Shown here one piece after another: positions 34,173 to 42,327 of a stretch of DNA of 64,000 nt (position 1 is the stretch's first letter; each line of letters starts with the position of its first letter). The DNA comes from Pontibacillus chungwhensis BH030062 (GTDB lineage Bacteria > Bacillota > Bacilli > Bacillales > BH030062): assembly GCF_000770675.1 (NCBI RefSeq), contig NZ_AVBG01000003.1, positions 310,001 to 374,000 on the forward strand, in the 5' to 3' direction. Both the position numbers and the translations under genes were made by a program. The notes under the pieces are model-generated. The model saw only the letters and a program-made list of their open reading frames with translations. It searched no databases and had not been told where the DNA came from.

Positions 34173-34619
34173 TTAAAAATTTTTCGCTACTGAAACGAAC
34201 CATTCCTTATCATCTATATTTTTGGTAAATAGGTACTTATAACTTTGTTTGTTTGTCTTTCTCCACTTCAATATGTATTCTTTATCTTTTGTGATCCACA
34301 CCGTGTCAGTCATTCCATCGATTTTAATCTTCTTTGATGGATCCTGATCAAACCTTGATGACGCAATCATAAACGAGATGCTATGACTCCCCCTTTCATA
34401 GAAAACTTTTGTTATGGGGTGGGTAAAACCATCATTTTTATACGTTATTTTGTTAATAGTATATCCCCTAGGCATAACGGGCGTTTTGAATTCACCAATT
34501 TTTTGTTCAGCTTCTTCTTTGTTATCAAATGTATAATACTCCACGTTCTGACAAGCCACAAGTAAAACTGCAAACAAAGGCAGTAGTATTTTTAATAATT
34601 TCAACTTCTCATCGCTCAC
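34173..34619 (-). CDS. Putative lipoprotein, unknown family
   Basis: This 148-residue protein has a hydrophobic N-terminal segment ending in LLVAC (Cys23), a likely lipobox. The rest is hydrophilic, with TFDNKEEAEQKIGEFKTPVMP recalling DUF4367-type outer domains, though I cannot confirm that. Its GTG start overlaps the stop of the phosphatase gene (GTGA), implying translational coupling. Confidence 0.68.
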   Translation of the reverse strand: MSDEKLKLLKILLPLFAVLLVACQNVEYYTFDNKEEAEQKIGEFKTPVMPRGYTINKITYKNDGFTHPITKVFYERGSHSISFMIASSRFDQDPSKKIKIDGMTDTVWITKDKEYILKWRKTNKQSYKYLFTKNIDDKEWFVSVAKNF

Positions 34620-35215
34620 TTCTTAATTGAACTTAAGTGAGAAGTGTCATTTAGAAAATGGATCACTCTCTCATCTTCTTTCATTTCAACTAAATGTATT
34701 CCTGTGTCATCCGTTTTAAACCAAAAGTCTTGATTTACTGGATTCTTCAAAAAAGCCTGAAGTATATTGTTGATGACTCCACCGTGAGCCACTATGGCAA
34801 TTCGTTTGTGTTGGGTTGAGGAAGTGACTATTTTAGAAAATATCCTTTCTATTCTCATTCTAAATTCAATGAAAGATTCTCCTTCTGGGAACCTATCATG
34901 AGGCTCCTTCGGCATAGAAAGTTTAGCTGCTTCTTCAAAAGGAACGCCCGCAAATACTCCATTATTATGTTCCATCAAATCAGCTTCATAGTTTATCTCA
35001 CTATTAAGACGATCGATTAGGCAAGATGTTGTTTCCTTTGCCCTCTTTAGAGTGCTTGTCCATATTACTTCAGGAGGAAAATCTAAACTAACTCTTTCAG
35101 CCATAGTTTGAGCTTGTTTGTGCCCCAGTTCTGTTAAGGAAAAATCAGCTCGCCCTTCATGAACGTTTAATAAGTCAGCTTCAGATTCCCCGTGTCTTAT
35201 TAATATAATCTCCAT
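34616..35215 (-). CDS. Histidine phosphatase family protein
   Basis: This 199-residue protein has the phosphoglycerate-mutase-like signature LIRHGESEAD (His8) and the second catalytic histidine in VAHGGVI. The core RHG plus H layout indicates phosphomonoesterase activity; length suits the CobC/YhfR group. Substrate unknown. The ATG follows GAGGTG. It overlaps the following lipoprotein gene by four bases. Confidence 0.9.
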   Translation of the reverse strand: MEIILIRHGESEADLLNVHEGRADFSLTELGHKQAQTMAERVSLDFPPEVIWTSTLKRAKETTSCLIDRLNSEINYEADLMEHNNGVFAGVPFEEAAKLSMPKEPHDRFPEGESFIEFRMRIERIFSKIVTSSTQHKRIAIVAHGGVINNILQAFLKNPVNQDFWFKTDDTGIHLVEMKEDERVIHFLNDTSHLSSIKK

Positions 35216-35274
35216 TTAAACACCTCAGTAAAATGATGAAGGTTGCAATATATTTTTCTGATAAGCTCCATTTT

Positions 35275-35451
35275 CTAATTTCCCTTTTCCACTTCAAATT
35301 CCAATCGATCTAAACCCCAGACCTCTTCGTCATATATTATTGGGTTAGAAACTTTTATTTTCGACATATGATTATCCACGTTGTACTTCTGCAAAACCCT
35401 ACTCCATCGGCACGCACAAGAAGCGGTTATTATTAATGGACAATCGTTCAC
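35275..35451 (-). pseudogene. Possible degraded coding remnant
   Basis: A 58-codon frame ends in IIYDEEVWGLDRLEFEVEKG and looks protein-like in composition, but it lacks a ribosome site. In the neighbouring frame the same region reads NNRFLCVPME, stop, GFAEVQR. The pattern suggests a decayed gene with frame changes; the evidence is slight and I name no function. Confidence 0.25.
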
Positions 35452-35470
35452 CGATCAGAAGTGTAAGGAA

Positions 35471-35650
35471 TTAGGGTTTAGTTTTCGTGAAATAGTTATA
35501 CAAACTAACTAACCCTAAAACAATAAAAACGGTCATAGCGACACCATAATAAATCGACTTAAACGTGTAGCTAAGCGAATTCATACTACTTACCATTGCA
35601 GAACCTAAAACAAAAAATAATACCACTAGCAGCAAGGGTCTATCTTTCAT
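35471..35650 (-). CDS. Small two-helix membrane protein
   Basis: This 59-residue protein has two hydrophobic segments (about 5-21 and 32-50). The start at 35650 was chosen because the perfect ribosome site GGAGGTGAT lies 7 nt before it; an earlier ATG would sit inside that site. It is one of four consecutive small membrane protein genes on this strand. Function unknown. Confidence 0.6.
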   Translation of the reverse strand: MKDRPLLLVVLFFVLGSAMVSSMNSLSYTFKSIYYGVAMTVFIVLGLVSLYNYFTKTKP

Positions 35651-35690
35651 CCTTTTTATCACCTCCATAACATTGAGTTTACTTCACCTC

Positions 35691-35716
35691 GGAAATAGGA
35701 TCAGGTACCTTGGCCC
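35691..35716. repeat. Dispersed palindrome copy, degenerate
   Basis: GGAAATAGGATCAGGTACCT followed by TGGCCC parallels the copy at 36765 base for base with few changes, both beginning GGAAATA. Confidence 0.55.
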
Positions 35717-35735
35717 GAAAAGTCACTTTTCCAAT

Positions 35736-35999
35736 TTAAAAATATAACCAAAATGTGAGTATAGAAAAAACAACGATTAAGATAACTTTACCTAGAATGA
35801 ATTCTTTATTACTTATGCCTAACTTTTTCTCTACAAACCTTATGTAAATCACCACTAGTAAGAAACCAAATAATGCATAAGCTTGCCCTGTGGAATCGTG
35901 AAAAACTGCTATAAACCTCATAGCTGCTAATCCAACTAGGAGAAGTCCTAAATATCCAACGCTCATATAGAAATAGAGACTCTTTTTCTCACTTTTCAT
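35736..35999 (-). CDS. Small three-helix membrane protein
   Basis: This 87-residue protein begins MKSEKKSLYFYMSVGYLG and has three hydrophobic segments. The ATG follows GAGAGGGGGA. No family recognised. It lies in the series of small membrane protein genes between 35.4 and 36.5 kb. Confidence 0.62.
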   Translation of the reverse strand: MKSEKKSLYFYMSVGYLGLLLVGLAAMRFIAVFHDSTGQAYALFGFLLVVIYIRFVEKKLGISNKEFILGKVILIVVFSILTFWLYF

Positions 36000-36076
36000 A
36001 GAATCCCCCTCTCAAAAAAAACATAGATCTCTCTGCCAAGTAATAAACGACTATTCTTTTTCAACAATCACACTCG

Positions 36077-36268
36077 TTAACGCAATGGGAATGAAAGGCT
36101 TTGAAGAAGCGTAAATGTTATAACGAATGTAGATAAAGAGCCAGCAATGAGTAATGTTACCATTTTCCAACGCTTTATTTCTATTGAAGGTTTTGCAGCC
36201 TCTTTAGACACTGTCATCCATATAACCATAGATAGTATGACTAACATAAACGTAACTTCTTTAGACAC
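36077..36268 (-). CDS. Small two-helix membrane protein
   Basis: This 63-residue protein has two hydrophobic segments separated by a basic AAKPSIEIKRWK loop. GTG at 36268 is chosen because GGAGG lies 8 nt upstream; an in-frame ATG six codons earlier would overlap that ribosome site. Function unknown. Confidence 0.55.
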   Translation of the reverse strand: MSKEVTFMLVILSMVIWMTVSKEAAKPSIEIKRWKMVTLLIAGSLSTFVITFTLLQSLSFPLR

Positions 36269-36349
36269 ATTTGCCACCTCCATCATTTAACCCATTCTGT
36301 TCCTTTTATATAAATTAGAAAAATAATGACTTTATTATGTAAGGAAACA

Positions 36350-36532
36350 TTAGCTGTTTGTGTCATTTCCATCGTTCATATGATGAATTGCACTTTGGGC
36401 ATAAATATCCTCTGAAAAACTACCATTTTTAATTCCATCCTCTTCATCACCATTGATGCTATTCTTTTTAGCTATGAAATCAATAACCGCTCCAAAGGCG
36501 AGAAGGCTTAAGATCCCAACTAACCAGACCAT
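36350..36532 (-). CDS. Small single-helix protein, paralogue of the one at 49.8 kb
   Basis: This 60-residue protein has one N-terminal helix (MVWLVGILSLLAFGAVIDFI) and a hydrophilic tail ending in IHHMNDGNDTNS. The protein at 49747-49935 shares MVWL, GFGALVDYIAKK, DDGIKN and HGNDTD, so the two are paralogues. The ATG follows TAGGAGG. Topology suggests a tail in the cytoplasm. Function unknown. Confidence 0.72.
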   Translation of the reverse strand: MVWLVGILSLLAFGAVIDFIAKKNSINGDEEDGIKNGSFSEDIYAQSAIHHMNDGNDTNS

Positions 36533-36659
36533 ATTTTCCTCCTAAGTATAGACCAGAGTTTCTTCACAATTAGTTTACCATTTATAACCATATCATGCCA
36601 TGTAGCTTCCGTATTTCCCTCTTACAGAATCAGCAAAAGAACCGCCCTCGCCTCTCCAT

Positions 36660-36740
36660 TTAAACCTGTTTCCATTTCTTTTGTTCTTTAAGAATAGTTA
36701 ACAAAACAAGTACGAACACTACCAAGGTCAATTGAAGCAT
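36660..36740 (-). CDS. Possible 26-residue hydrophobic peptide
   Basis: The frame reads MLQLTLVVFVLVLLTILKEQ then KKWKQV: one membrane helix and a basic tail, a common form for small regulatory membrane peptides. The only ribosome site is a weak AGGG. Short length makes this uncertain. Confidence 0.3.
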   Translation of the reverse strand: MLQLTLVVFVLVLLTILKEQKKWKQV

Positions 36741-36764
36741 AGCATCCCTATAATTTTTCCGCAC

Positions 36765-36791
36765 GGAAATAAGGACAGGTGCCTTGTCCCA
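36765..36791. repeat. Dispersed palindrome copy
   Basis: GGAAATAAGGACAGGTGCCT followed by TGTCCCA; GGACAGG and CCTTGTCC form the arms. Confidence 0.6.
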
Positions 36792-36901
36792 GAAATACGG
36801 AAGCTGATCAGTGCTTCGTTGTTTAATTCATAAAAGCAATAAATATATACCTACCTACTATACGGAAGAATAATGGGGGAAGGTACATACCCCTCCTTCC
36901 C

Positions 36902-36935
36902 ACAAAAAAAGACAAGCCCATAAAGACTTGCCTCT
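36902..36935 (-). terminator. Terminator following the truncated gene
   Basis: On the minus strand GGCAAGTC and GGCTTGTC pair imperfectly and are followed by seven T. It sits just after the remnant at 36941, suggesting this was once its genuine terminator. Confidence 0.65.
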
Positions 36936-36940
36936 CCATC

Positions 36941-37083
36941 TTATTTCTTTCGAACCCCAATTGCCTTACCAACCTGCTTTGGTCGATAAAGCTGCTCGTC
37001 AACTTCTATCATCACAGCGAGCTTATCCGCTATCTCACCTGGGAAGGCTGCACCTCTTCCTTCTTTATAGGCTTTGAAAGGAA
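36941..37083 (-). pseudogene. C-terminal remnant of an unidentified gene
   Basis: The frame encodes about 47 residues ending AVMIEVDEQLYRPKQVGKAI then GVRKK and a stop. Composition is clearly protein-like, yet an in-frame stop precedes it immediately and no start or ribosome site exists, while a terminator follows. It is the surviving 3' end of a gene cut off near 37083. I do not recognise the family. Confidence 0.5.
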
Positions 37084-37097
37084 TCCAGCAAGTTTAA

Positions 37098-37220
37098 TTA
37101 GAAAAGGAAAAAAATCAAAACATTACTAAGAGCAATTCGACAAACGGAAAAGTTACAGAGAGCACTGACTTTGAAGTAACCGTTAAACGGAATGGCAACA
37201 GAGAATTATTTATACTTTAA
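37098..37220 (+). pseudogene. C-terminal remnant of a second gene, opposite strand
   Basis: An open frame of 40 codons ends in STDFEVTVKRNGNRELFIL and a stop. It resembles the end of a secreted or lipoprotein-type domain, but has no start codon or ribosome site. It abuts the remnant at 36941-37083 tail-outward, so a break in DNA near 37090 removed the 5' parts of both. Confidence 0.4.
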
Positions 37221-37309
37221 AACGAGCAGTGAACTAAATAAAAATCGCCAGGCCTAATCTGGTACTTATTTATTTTCCTAAAAAGGAAGAACCATCATCA
37301 CCCTTCCCG

Positions 37310-37346
37310 AAAAGGGAGCCTATCTGAACTTTCAGATAGGCTCCCT
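37310..37346 (-). terminator. Terminator of the methylase operon
   Basis: GGGAGCCTATCTGA and TCAGATAGGCTCCC form a perfect 14-bp stem with loop ACTT; on the minus strand TTTTC follows. It lies about 115 bp after the methylase stop codon. Confidence 0.8.
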
Positions 37347-37367
37347 ATAGGAGGAAATTAGGTAAGA

Positions 37368-37439
37368 TTATCGTATAATCTTTGAGATTTCTTTGATTCG
37401 TTTGACCAGATCTTTTATTTCATATATAACCAAGTCCAT
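37368..37439 (-). CDS. Possible 23-residue peptide or gene remnant
   Basis: The frame MDLVIYEIKDLVKRIKEISK plus IIR would form one amphipathic helix. No ribosome site precedes it, so it is more likely the tail of a lost gene than an active peptide gene. It lies between the methylase gene and the operon terminator. Confidence 0.25.
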   Translation of the reverse strand: MDLVIYEIKDLVKRIKEISKIIR

Positions 37440-37459
37440 GTAGTTCTAAAATACGCAAA

Positions 37460-38356
37460 CTATCTCTTTATATAAACTGATTTTACATATTCTCCTGAAT
37501 AAATAATATTTTCTGAGATGGGTAGCTTTATTTTTGGGCTATGAATTAGAAGTTCCTCTTCTTTTCTTACTTTATTGGCAGAATATCTAATGAAGTATCT
37601 TGTTAGAGGCACCCCATTATACATTTGCATTATGTGTCTTTGATTATCGTAAGTAGTAATCCATTTATAATTTATAAGTCCTGCAATACTCTCGCTTAAA
37701 GATAGATGATCACTATGATTATAAAAGTTAGCATAAAGATTTTTACCTTGTTTATAATAAGGAGGGTCGAAGAATATAAAAGTATCATGCGGATCCATAT
37801 TCAGAATATTATTAGATATAAAGTCCTCCGCATCTTCATTAAATATATTAATGGAATCTTTCCAATAACTGATTCTATTGATTTTTCTTATTAAATCTTT
37901 TTTATTAAAGCGACAATTTATTTTATCCTTGGCATTTTGATCAAATCCACCTATGGGGCCGCCAGTTATTATCCCTGATCTATTTGTTCTATTTAAATAG
38001 AATGTAGCAAAACCTACCCTTAAAACTGAATGTTTACTAGGGTCGTTATAAATACTTCTAAAATAATGCCAACTATCAACAGTTATTGGTGTGTTAATTA
38101 TTAAATCTACAAATTCTTCTGTTTTATAAAGTATTGAATACCACATACAGTAAATTTTTTCATCAAAATCGTTTATGCAAATTTTTGATACGTAGTTGTT
38201 GAAAAGTAAATAAAGAGCTAAACCTGCACCACCAGCGAATGGCTCCACATAAGTTGTGTTTTTATTAATATTATTGTATTCAAACAAATCTAATATAAAT
38301 TTGTTCATTTGAGTTTTACCACCAGGATACCTGAGAGGTGAATCAGTAATAGGCAT
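37460..38356 (-). CDS. D12-class N6-adenine DNA methyltransferase
   Basis: This 298-residue enzyme has the Dam/D12 hallmarks: RYPGGK (9-14), the SAM-binding VEPFAGGAG (37-45), and the catalytic DPPY (197-200). It transfers a methyl group to adenine in double-stranded DNA; the recognised sequence cannot be deduced, and GATC is only one possibility for the class. It is the last of three genes with 57-bp gaps, after the AAA-TOPRIM and ParB-like genes. The ATG follows AAAAGGGG. Codons are strongly AT-rich relative to flanking genes, a sign of recent transfer. It may protect host DNA from the partner proteins. Confidence 0.9.
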   Translation of the reverse strand: MPITDSPLRYPGGKTQMNKFILDLFEYNNINKNTTYVEPFAGGAGLALYLLFNNYVSKICINDFDEKIYCMWYSILYKTEEFVDLIINTPITVDSWHYFRSIYNDPSKHSVLRVGFATFYLNRTNRSGIITGGPIGGFDQNAKDKINCRFNKKDLIRKINRISYWKDSINIFNEDAEDFISNNILNMDPHDTFIFFDPPYYKQGKNLYANFYNHSDHLSLSESIAGLINYKWITTYDNQRHIMQMYNGVPLTRYFIRYSANKVRKEEELLIHSPKIKLPISENIIYSGEYVKSVYIKR

Positions 38357-38413
38357 TTAAATGTCCCCTTTTCATTAAAAAGCTTATCATATTTTTAATG
38401 AGTTGGCCATTAA

Positions 38414-39931
38414 CTAATTTTTTACCTCACTTTGCTCCAATAGCCACTTTATTAGATTAAAAGTTTGAGATTCAATTAACTTTAGCAAGTTAGGATCAGG
38501 CTCAGAATACTTTGCATGAGATATAGAATTTAAAGTGTCTGCCCAATTTTGACTAGAGAAATTCTCAATAATTCCTTGTAGTCTATTGTGTGTCCCACGT
38601 AAAATGTTTTCCTGATCATAAAATTTTAAAAGTCCGGTTAAGCTGGGATCTTTCCCTTTATTCATAACTTCATTTTCCCTACCGATGGATCTTAAATATA
38701 CTTGTAAAGAACATTCTATTAAAGTTCTTACTAAAAATGTAGCACTTAAGGTGTGTTTTTTATAGTTAATTTGTTCCAATTCATATAAAGCTCTAGATAT
38801 TCCTGAAGAACTTCCTTGATAAATAATTCCCTTGTATAAGTGTTTCCTTTCTACCGGCTTTGGTGGTTTGACTGAGTTGCTATTTTCACCTCTTAGTTCA
38901 TTTCTTTTTGTAGCAGGAAATTTTACATCTTTTTCTTTCTTATTTTGAGTCGTTTGAGATTTATCATGTTCTTTGTCTTCTATTTCATCAATATTATTTG
39001 TTGATACACTTTTTTTGGTTTGTGCATTAGATTGCGTAACAGTTGTTTCTTGATTTACTGGAATGCTATCTTCTTTCCCTTCTAAATGCTCTTCTTTCTT
39101 TTTAAACATTGTGTCTGTAAATACTTGGTCTAATTGAGTTCTAGTATTTATAGTTTCATAAACGAATATTTGACGAAATATATCTTTTAAAATCATATCT
39201 ACAAATTCTTTTGGTGCGGCATATTTAAATTGATAGTTCTCAAACCTAATCTCTAGTAATTCTTTAGCTTTATCAGAGAATGGTAAGAATCTATCCAGTT
39301 TAGTAGCCTTAATTAATGGGTTCACTATTATATCTTTTTCCTTTTCATTCCATTCAATTTCGTCCCATGCATACTGCATAAAAGAATGAAACTTTAAAGA
39401 TCTACTAATCTGATATTCAGAAGTATTCAGTATAGCAGCTATACTTGAAATTGATTGCCCTCGATTATATCGAACTAGTACTCTCCGCACTTGTGATAAC
39501 CTCGACCACGACTTTACAGAGCGTTCCGTGTGCTTGGAAGTTATAAAGGGCTCTGCTTCATCTCTTGAGGGAGCTATTACAACTTCTATATTGCTAACGT
39601 TCATTTGAGTCGTTGTTTGAGGAGACAACTGATACGAATGGTTCTCTTTTAAAATTTCTGGTTTTTTAAGAACCTGGCAAGCAGCTATTCTCCTATTTCC
39701 CTCTACTACAATATATTTACCATCCTCAATTACCACCACTATTTTCTCAGTTGGATATAGGTCTCTATTTTCGTCTATTGAACGTGCTAAATCTATTATA
39801 TCGAAGTATTCGACTAAATAATTTCTTAATTTTTTTTGAGTAGGGTTATCAACAAAAACTCTGGGATTATCAGGATCCAAGAAAATCTTATCTAAGGGCA
39901 GTTTACGGGTTTCCCATGTTGAAAAGTCCAT
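38414..39931 (-). CDS. ParB-like nuclease-fold/HTH protein of an accessory operon
   Basis: This 505-residue protein starts with a ParB/sulfiredoxin-type domain: LPLDKIFLDPDNPRV (11-25) and EGNRRIAACQ (77-86), the latter standing where ParB has GERR. A helix-turn-helix follows (158-182, QSISSIAAILNTSEYQISRS). Residues about 275-365 are a Lys/Glu/Thr/Asn-rich linker, and about 375-505 a helical C-terminal domain I do not recognise. No parA partner is present, so partitioning is unlikely. Position between an AAA-TOPRIM ATPase and an adenine methylase suggests DNA sensing or nicking in defence. The ATG follows TTGGAGG. Confidence 0.82.
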   Translation of the reverse strand: MDFSTWETRKLPLDKIFLDPDNPRVFVDNPTQKKLRNYLVEYFDIIDLARSIDENRDLYPTEKIVVVIEDGKYIVVEGNRRIAACQVLKKPEILKENHSYQLSPQTTTQMNVSNIEVVIAPSRDEAEPFITSKHTERSVKSWSRLSQVRRVLVRYNRGQSISSIAAILNTSEYQISRSLKFHSFMQYAWDEIEWNEKEKDIIVNPLIKATKLDRFLPFSDKAKELLEIRFENYQFKYAAPKEFVDMILKDIFRQIFVYETINTRTQLDQVFTDTMFKKKEEHLEGKEDSIPVNQETTVTQSNAQTKKSVSTNNIDEIEDKEHDKSQTTQNKKEKDVKFPATKRNELRGENSNSVKPPKPVERKHLYKGIIYQGSSSGISRALYELEQINYKKHTLSATFLVRTLIECSLQVYLRSIGRENEVMNKGKDPSLTGLLKFYDQENILRGTHNRLQGIIENFSSQNWADTLNSISHAKYSEPDPNLLKLIESQTFNLIKWLLEQSEVKN

Positions 39932-39988
39932 AATAAAGTTCCTCCAAGTCTATTTAGTAACATTAGAATTAACAAAGCTCGCATGGAA

Positions 39989-41635
39989 TTATTTAACAAT
40001 GGGCGGATACCCATGTATTGCATTTATCTTGTTCATCTTAGTGATTAATTCATTAACAAACCGCTCTCTCCCATTTACACTTTTTGAGAATTTATTAAAT
40101 AGTTTATTTACTATTTCTGGGTTATTTTCAAACCATTTTTTCACCTTTTTAGAATCTGTATTCTTTAAATCATCTGATGTTTCTAATTTTATATTTTGAT
40201 CAATTAGTGTTTTTATGAATAGATCCTTGGGTTTTCTTAAAGTACTCGTAAAGATGCTGTCATCCTTATTACTATCAAATAAGAACTTAATAAATAATTT
40301 TTCAATAGGTAACTCAAGTGATTCATCAGGCAGTCTCATAACTTGGTCTTGATTTTTTATTTTATCTATCGACTTATCAGAAACATCAGCATCAAAAACC
40401 ACAATTGTGTTAGTTAGAAAGGAACTAGCACTGTTGCATAATTTAACTAAAAAGTTAAAAGGCAACCCTTCTCCTTCATCATGTTCTATGAAGTTTATAC
40501 GTTTTATAATGTGCTGTTTTGAAATCATAAATCTCATAAATTTTTTTGCTAACTTATCTTCACAGAGTATATCTATTTTAGGTGCAATGTTTGAATTAAC
40601 GTTAAAATCAAAAGTAAGCTCCTTGTAAATTTTCTCATACAAAGGTTTTTCTATTACTTCTATCTCGTCTGAATAAAGTGTTGAAAGGTAATATGTATTA
40701 ACTTCCTTCTGTTTTTCCTGTTCTTCGATCGCATGCTTAATTAATGATAGCGAATGAGTGTTCACCAATATCTGCACTTTGTATCTTTTAGCCCATTTAT
40801 AAAGAAAATTAAAGAGATTGATTTGTGCTACCGGGTGTAAGCTTGCTTCAATTTCATCAATACACATTATGCCATTAAAACTTCTTTGATTTTTATTTAA
40901 TTCTTTCAATCTCATGAAAGATATCAGGCTATGAGCTATCCTACCTAAATTATCCTCACCTGAAGATATTGCTTCATAATCATAGTTTCCTTTAGTTGGC
41001 CCAAAGGTTTGCTTAATTTGTTTATTATCGTACACAGTTTCCATATTATTGTAAGAACCTTTTAGTAATATGGATTTATAAAAGTCAGAAACAAACTTCT
41101 TTTCCCAATCACTGATATAGACTCTAGTTGGAGTTGCATCAGAAGTATGTATGGAAAATAACCTATTTAAGTTAAGATAGTTTGTATCATATAAGAGGTT
41201 TCCATCATTACTAGTGTTGCCACCTGTTACAATTCGGATTTTAGGATTATCTTTGCTTCGCGGTTTTGTATAAATGGGGATTTTTATATCTAACCCCTCG
41301 TCATCCTCTATTAAGATATCATATTCATACTTTTCCTTGTCATATGTAGGTGATAACTTAAAAATGTTACTGAAATTTGTCTTTAGTGGATTGCCATAAA
41401 GATCGGTGGAATCAGAGTTGAAGGGTTGAACAAATAAGCCAATTAACGTCGATTTCATTGTCCCGTTATGACCAGATACTACTGTTATTCTATCTGATAA
41501 TTCGAGGTATTTTTGATTCATATTTCGGAATTTTTTTATATTTATTCCCTTAATTTTACCTACATTTATTTCTTTGTTAGAAACCCCTAATTGTCTTGGG
41601 GTTTTCACTTCACTAATGCTTGATGTATTACTCAT
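39989..41635 (-). CDS. AAA/ABC ATPase with TOPRIM-like C-terminus (OLD/GajA/PARIS-like)
   Basis: This 548-residue protein has an ABC-type ATPase head: Walker A GHNGTMKST (55-63), signature SSGEDN (224-229), Walker B IMCIDEIEASLH (256-267) and H-loop NTHS (292-295). The C-terminal region shows TOPRIM-like acidic sites, E359 (ILCEDK) and D415/D417 (VVFDADVSD). This is the layout of OLD-family and Gabija GajA nucleases and of fused PARIS ATPase/TOPRIM proteins. It is the first gene of the three-gene operon; the ATG follows CAGGAGGG. No UvrD-like GajB partner is present. AT-rich codon use suggests transfer. Confidence 0.85.
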   Translation of the reverse strand: MSNTSSISEVKTPRQLGVSNKEINVGKIKGINIKKFRNMNQKYLELSDRITVVSGHNGTMKSTLIGLFVQPFNSDSTDLYGNPLKTNFSNIFKLSPTYDKEKYEYDILIEDDEGLDIKIPIYTKPRSKDNPKIRIVTGGNTSNDGNLLYDTNYLNLNRLFSIHTSDATPTRVYISDWEKKFVSDFYKSILLKGSYNNMETVYDNKQIKQTFGPTKGNYDYEAISSGEDNLGRIAHSLISFMRLKELNKNQRSFNGIMCIDEIEASLHPVAQINLFNFLYKWAKRYKVQILVNTHSLSLIKHAIEEQEKQKEVNTYYLSTLYSDEIEVIEKPLYEKIYKELTFDFNVNSNIAPKIDILCEDKLAKKFMRFMISKQHIIKRINFIEHDEGEGLPFNFLVKLCNSASSFLTNTIVVFDADVSDKSIDKIKNQDQVMRLPDESLELPIEKLFIKFLFDSNKDDSIFTSTLRKPKDLFIKTLIDQNIKLETSDDLKNTDSKKVKKWFENNPEIVNKLFNKFSKSVNGRERFVNELITKMNKINAIHGYPPIVK

Positions 41636-41964
41636 ATGTACCCTCCTGTTGATGTAACTACTATTAAAAAATAAGAATTTTGTTTATATGTTTATATATT
41701 GTTGATTATTCAGGTATAACCATTTGAGCAATTTTAGGTATTAATTACCCGTATTTCTATATTATACCTTAAAATATATTTCATATATATGATAGTTCTC
41801 AGTTAAATATTGGTGAAAAAGTACTAGGGGCAAAGCGCGGGAGAAACCTCCCTTGGTTACATTTATATTGTTTCCCCCTTGTGTTTCCAATATTTAAACT
41901 CAACCGAAAAGATCTTCATAGAAGCTCTCCGAAAAAAGAGACCGGTTCCCCAGCCTCTTCCTTC
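41636..41964. other. AT-rich upstream region of the accessory operon
   Basis: No gene is visible. GGTATTAATTACC (41737-41749) is a palindrome, with related GGTATAACC at 41713 and a TATACC at about 41764, a possible operator cluster for the operon. The half nearest the DUF948 gene contains the small hairpin GGGAGAAACCTCCC (41840-41853). A definite promoter could not be chosen. Confidence 0.4.
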
Positions 41965-42327
41965 TCACTTTAATTTAATTTGCACTGGCTGGCTTTCCTG
42001 TGTCCGAACCGTTTTCCTTTCGTTCTTGTCCAAAGCAGTCCTTTTCATTGAGCTTGTTACCTCATGGATCATATCCCCCACATCGTGAGCGGATTCGATC
42101 AGAGGATCGACGGCTTCCATTTTTCCTTTTACATCCACCGAAATTTGGTTAGCTTCATGAATCAGTTCTTCTGCCTCCTCCGTAATGCCGTTTACGGATT
42201 TTCGCACATCAGACAGCGTTTCTTCTGTTTCAGCCAGTGTTGCCATGACTTTTCGTAATGTTAATATCAAATAGGTGACGAGAACAACAAACGCAATGGC
42301 TGCAATGAATACACTCCATCCAAGCAT
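41965..42327 (-). CDS. DUF948 family membrane-anchored protein (YtxG-like)
   Basis: This 120-residue protein has one N-terminal transmembrane helix (about 5-27) followed by an extended coiled-coil stretch (LAETEETLSDVRKSVNGITE and on to about residue 105). That is the DUF948 layout, seen in YtxG-type general stress proteins of Bacillus. ATG at 42327 is preferred because GGAGGTGG is 5 nt upstream. Function unknown. Confidence 0.82.
   Translation of the reverse strand: MLGWSVFIAAIAFVVLVTYLILTLRKVMATLAETEETLSDVRKSVNGITEEAEELIHEANQISVDVKGKMEAVDPLIESAHDVGDMIHEVTSSMKRTALDKNERKTVRTQESQPVQIKLK

Noticed and set aside
37600-38356. Methylase as part of an ordinary type II restriction pair
   Set aside because: No endonuclease-like small gene adjoins it; the partners are an ATPase and a ParB-like protein.
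38414-41635. Chromosome or plasmid partition locus (parA-parB)
   Set aside because: The ATPase is ABC/OLD-like rather than a deviant-Walker ParA, and no parS-like inverted repeats are visible.
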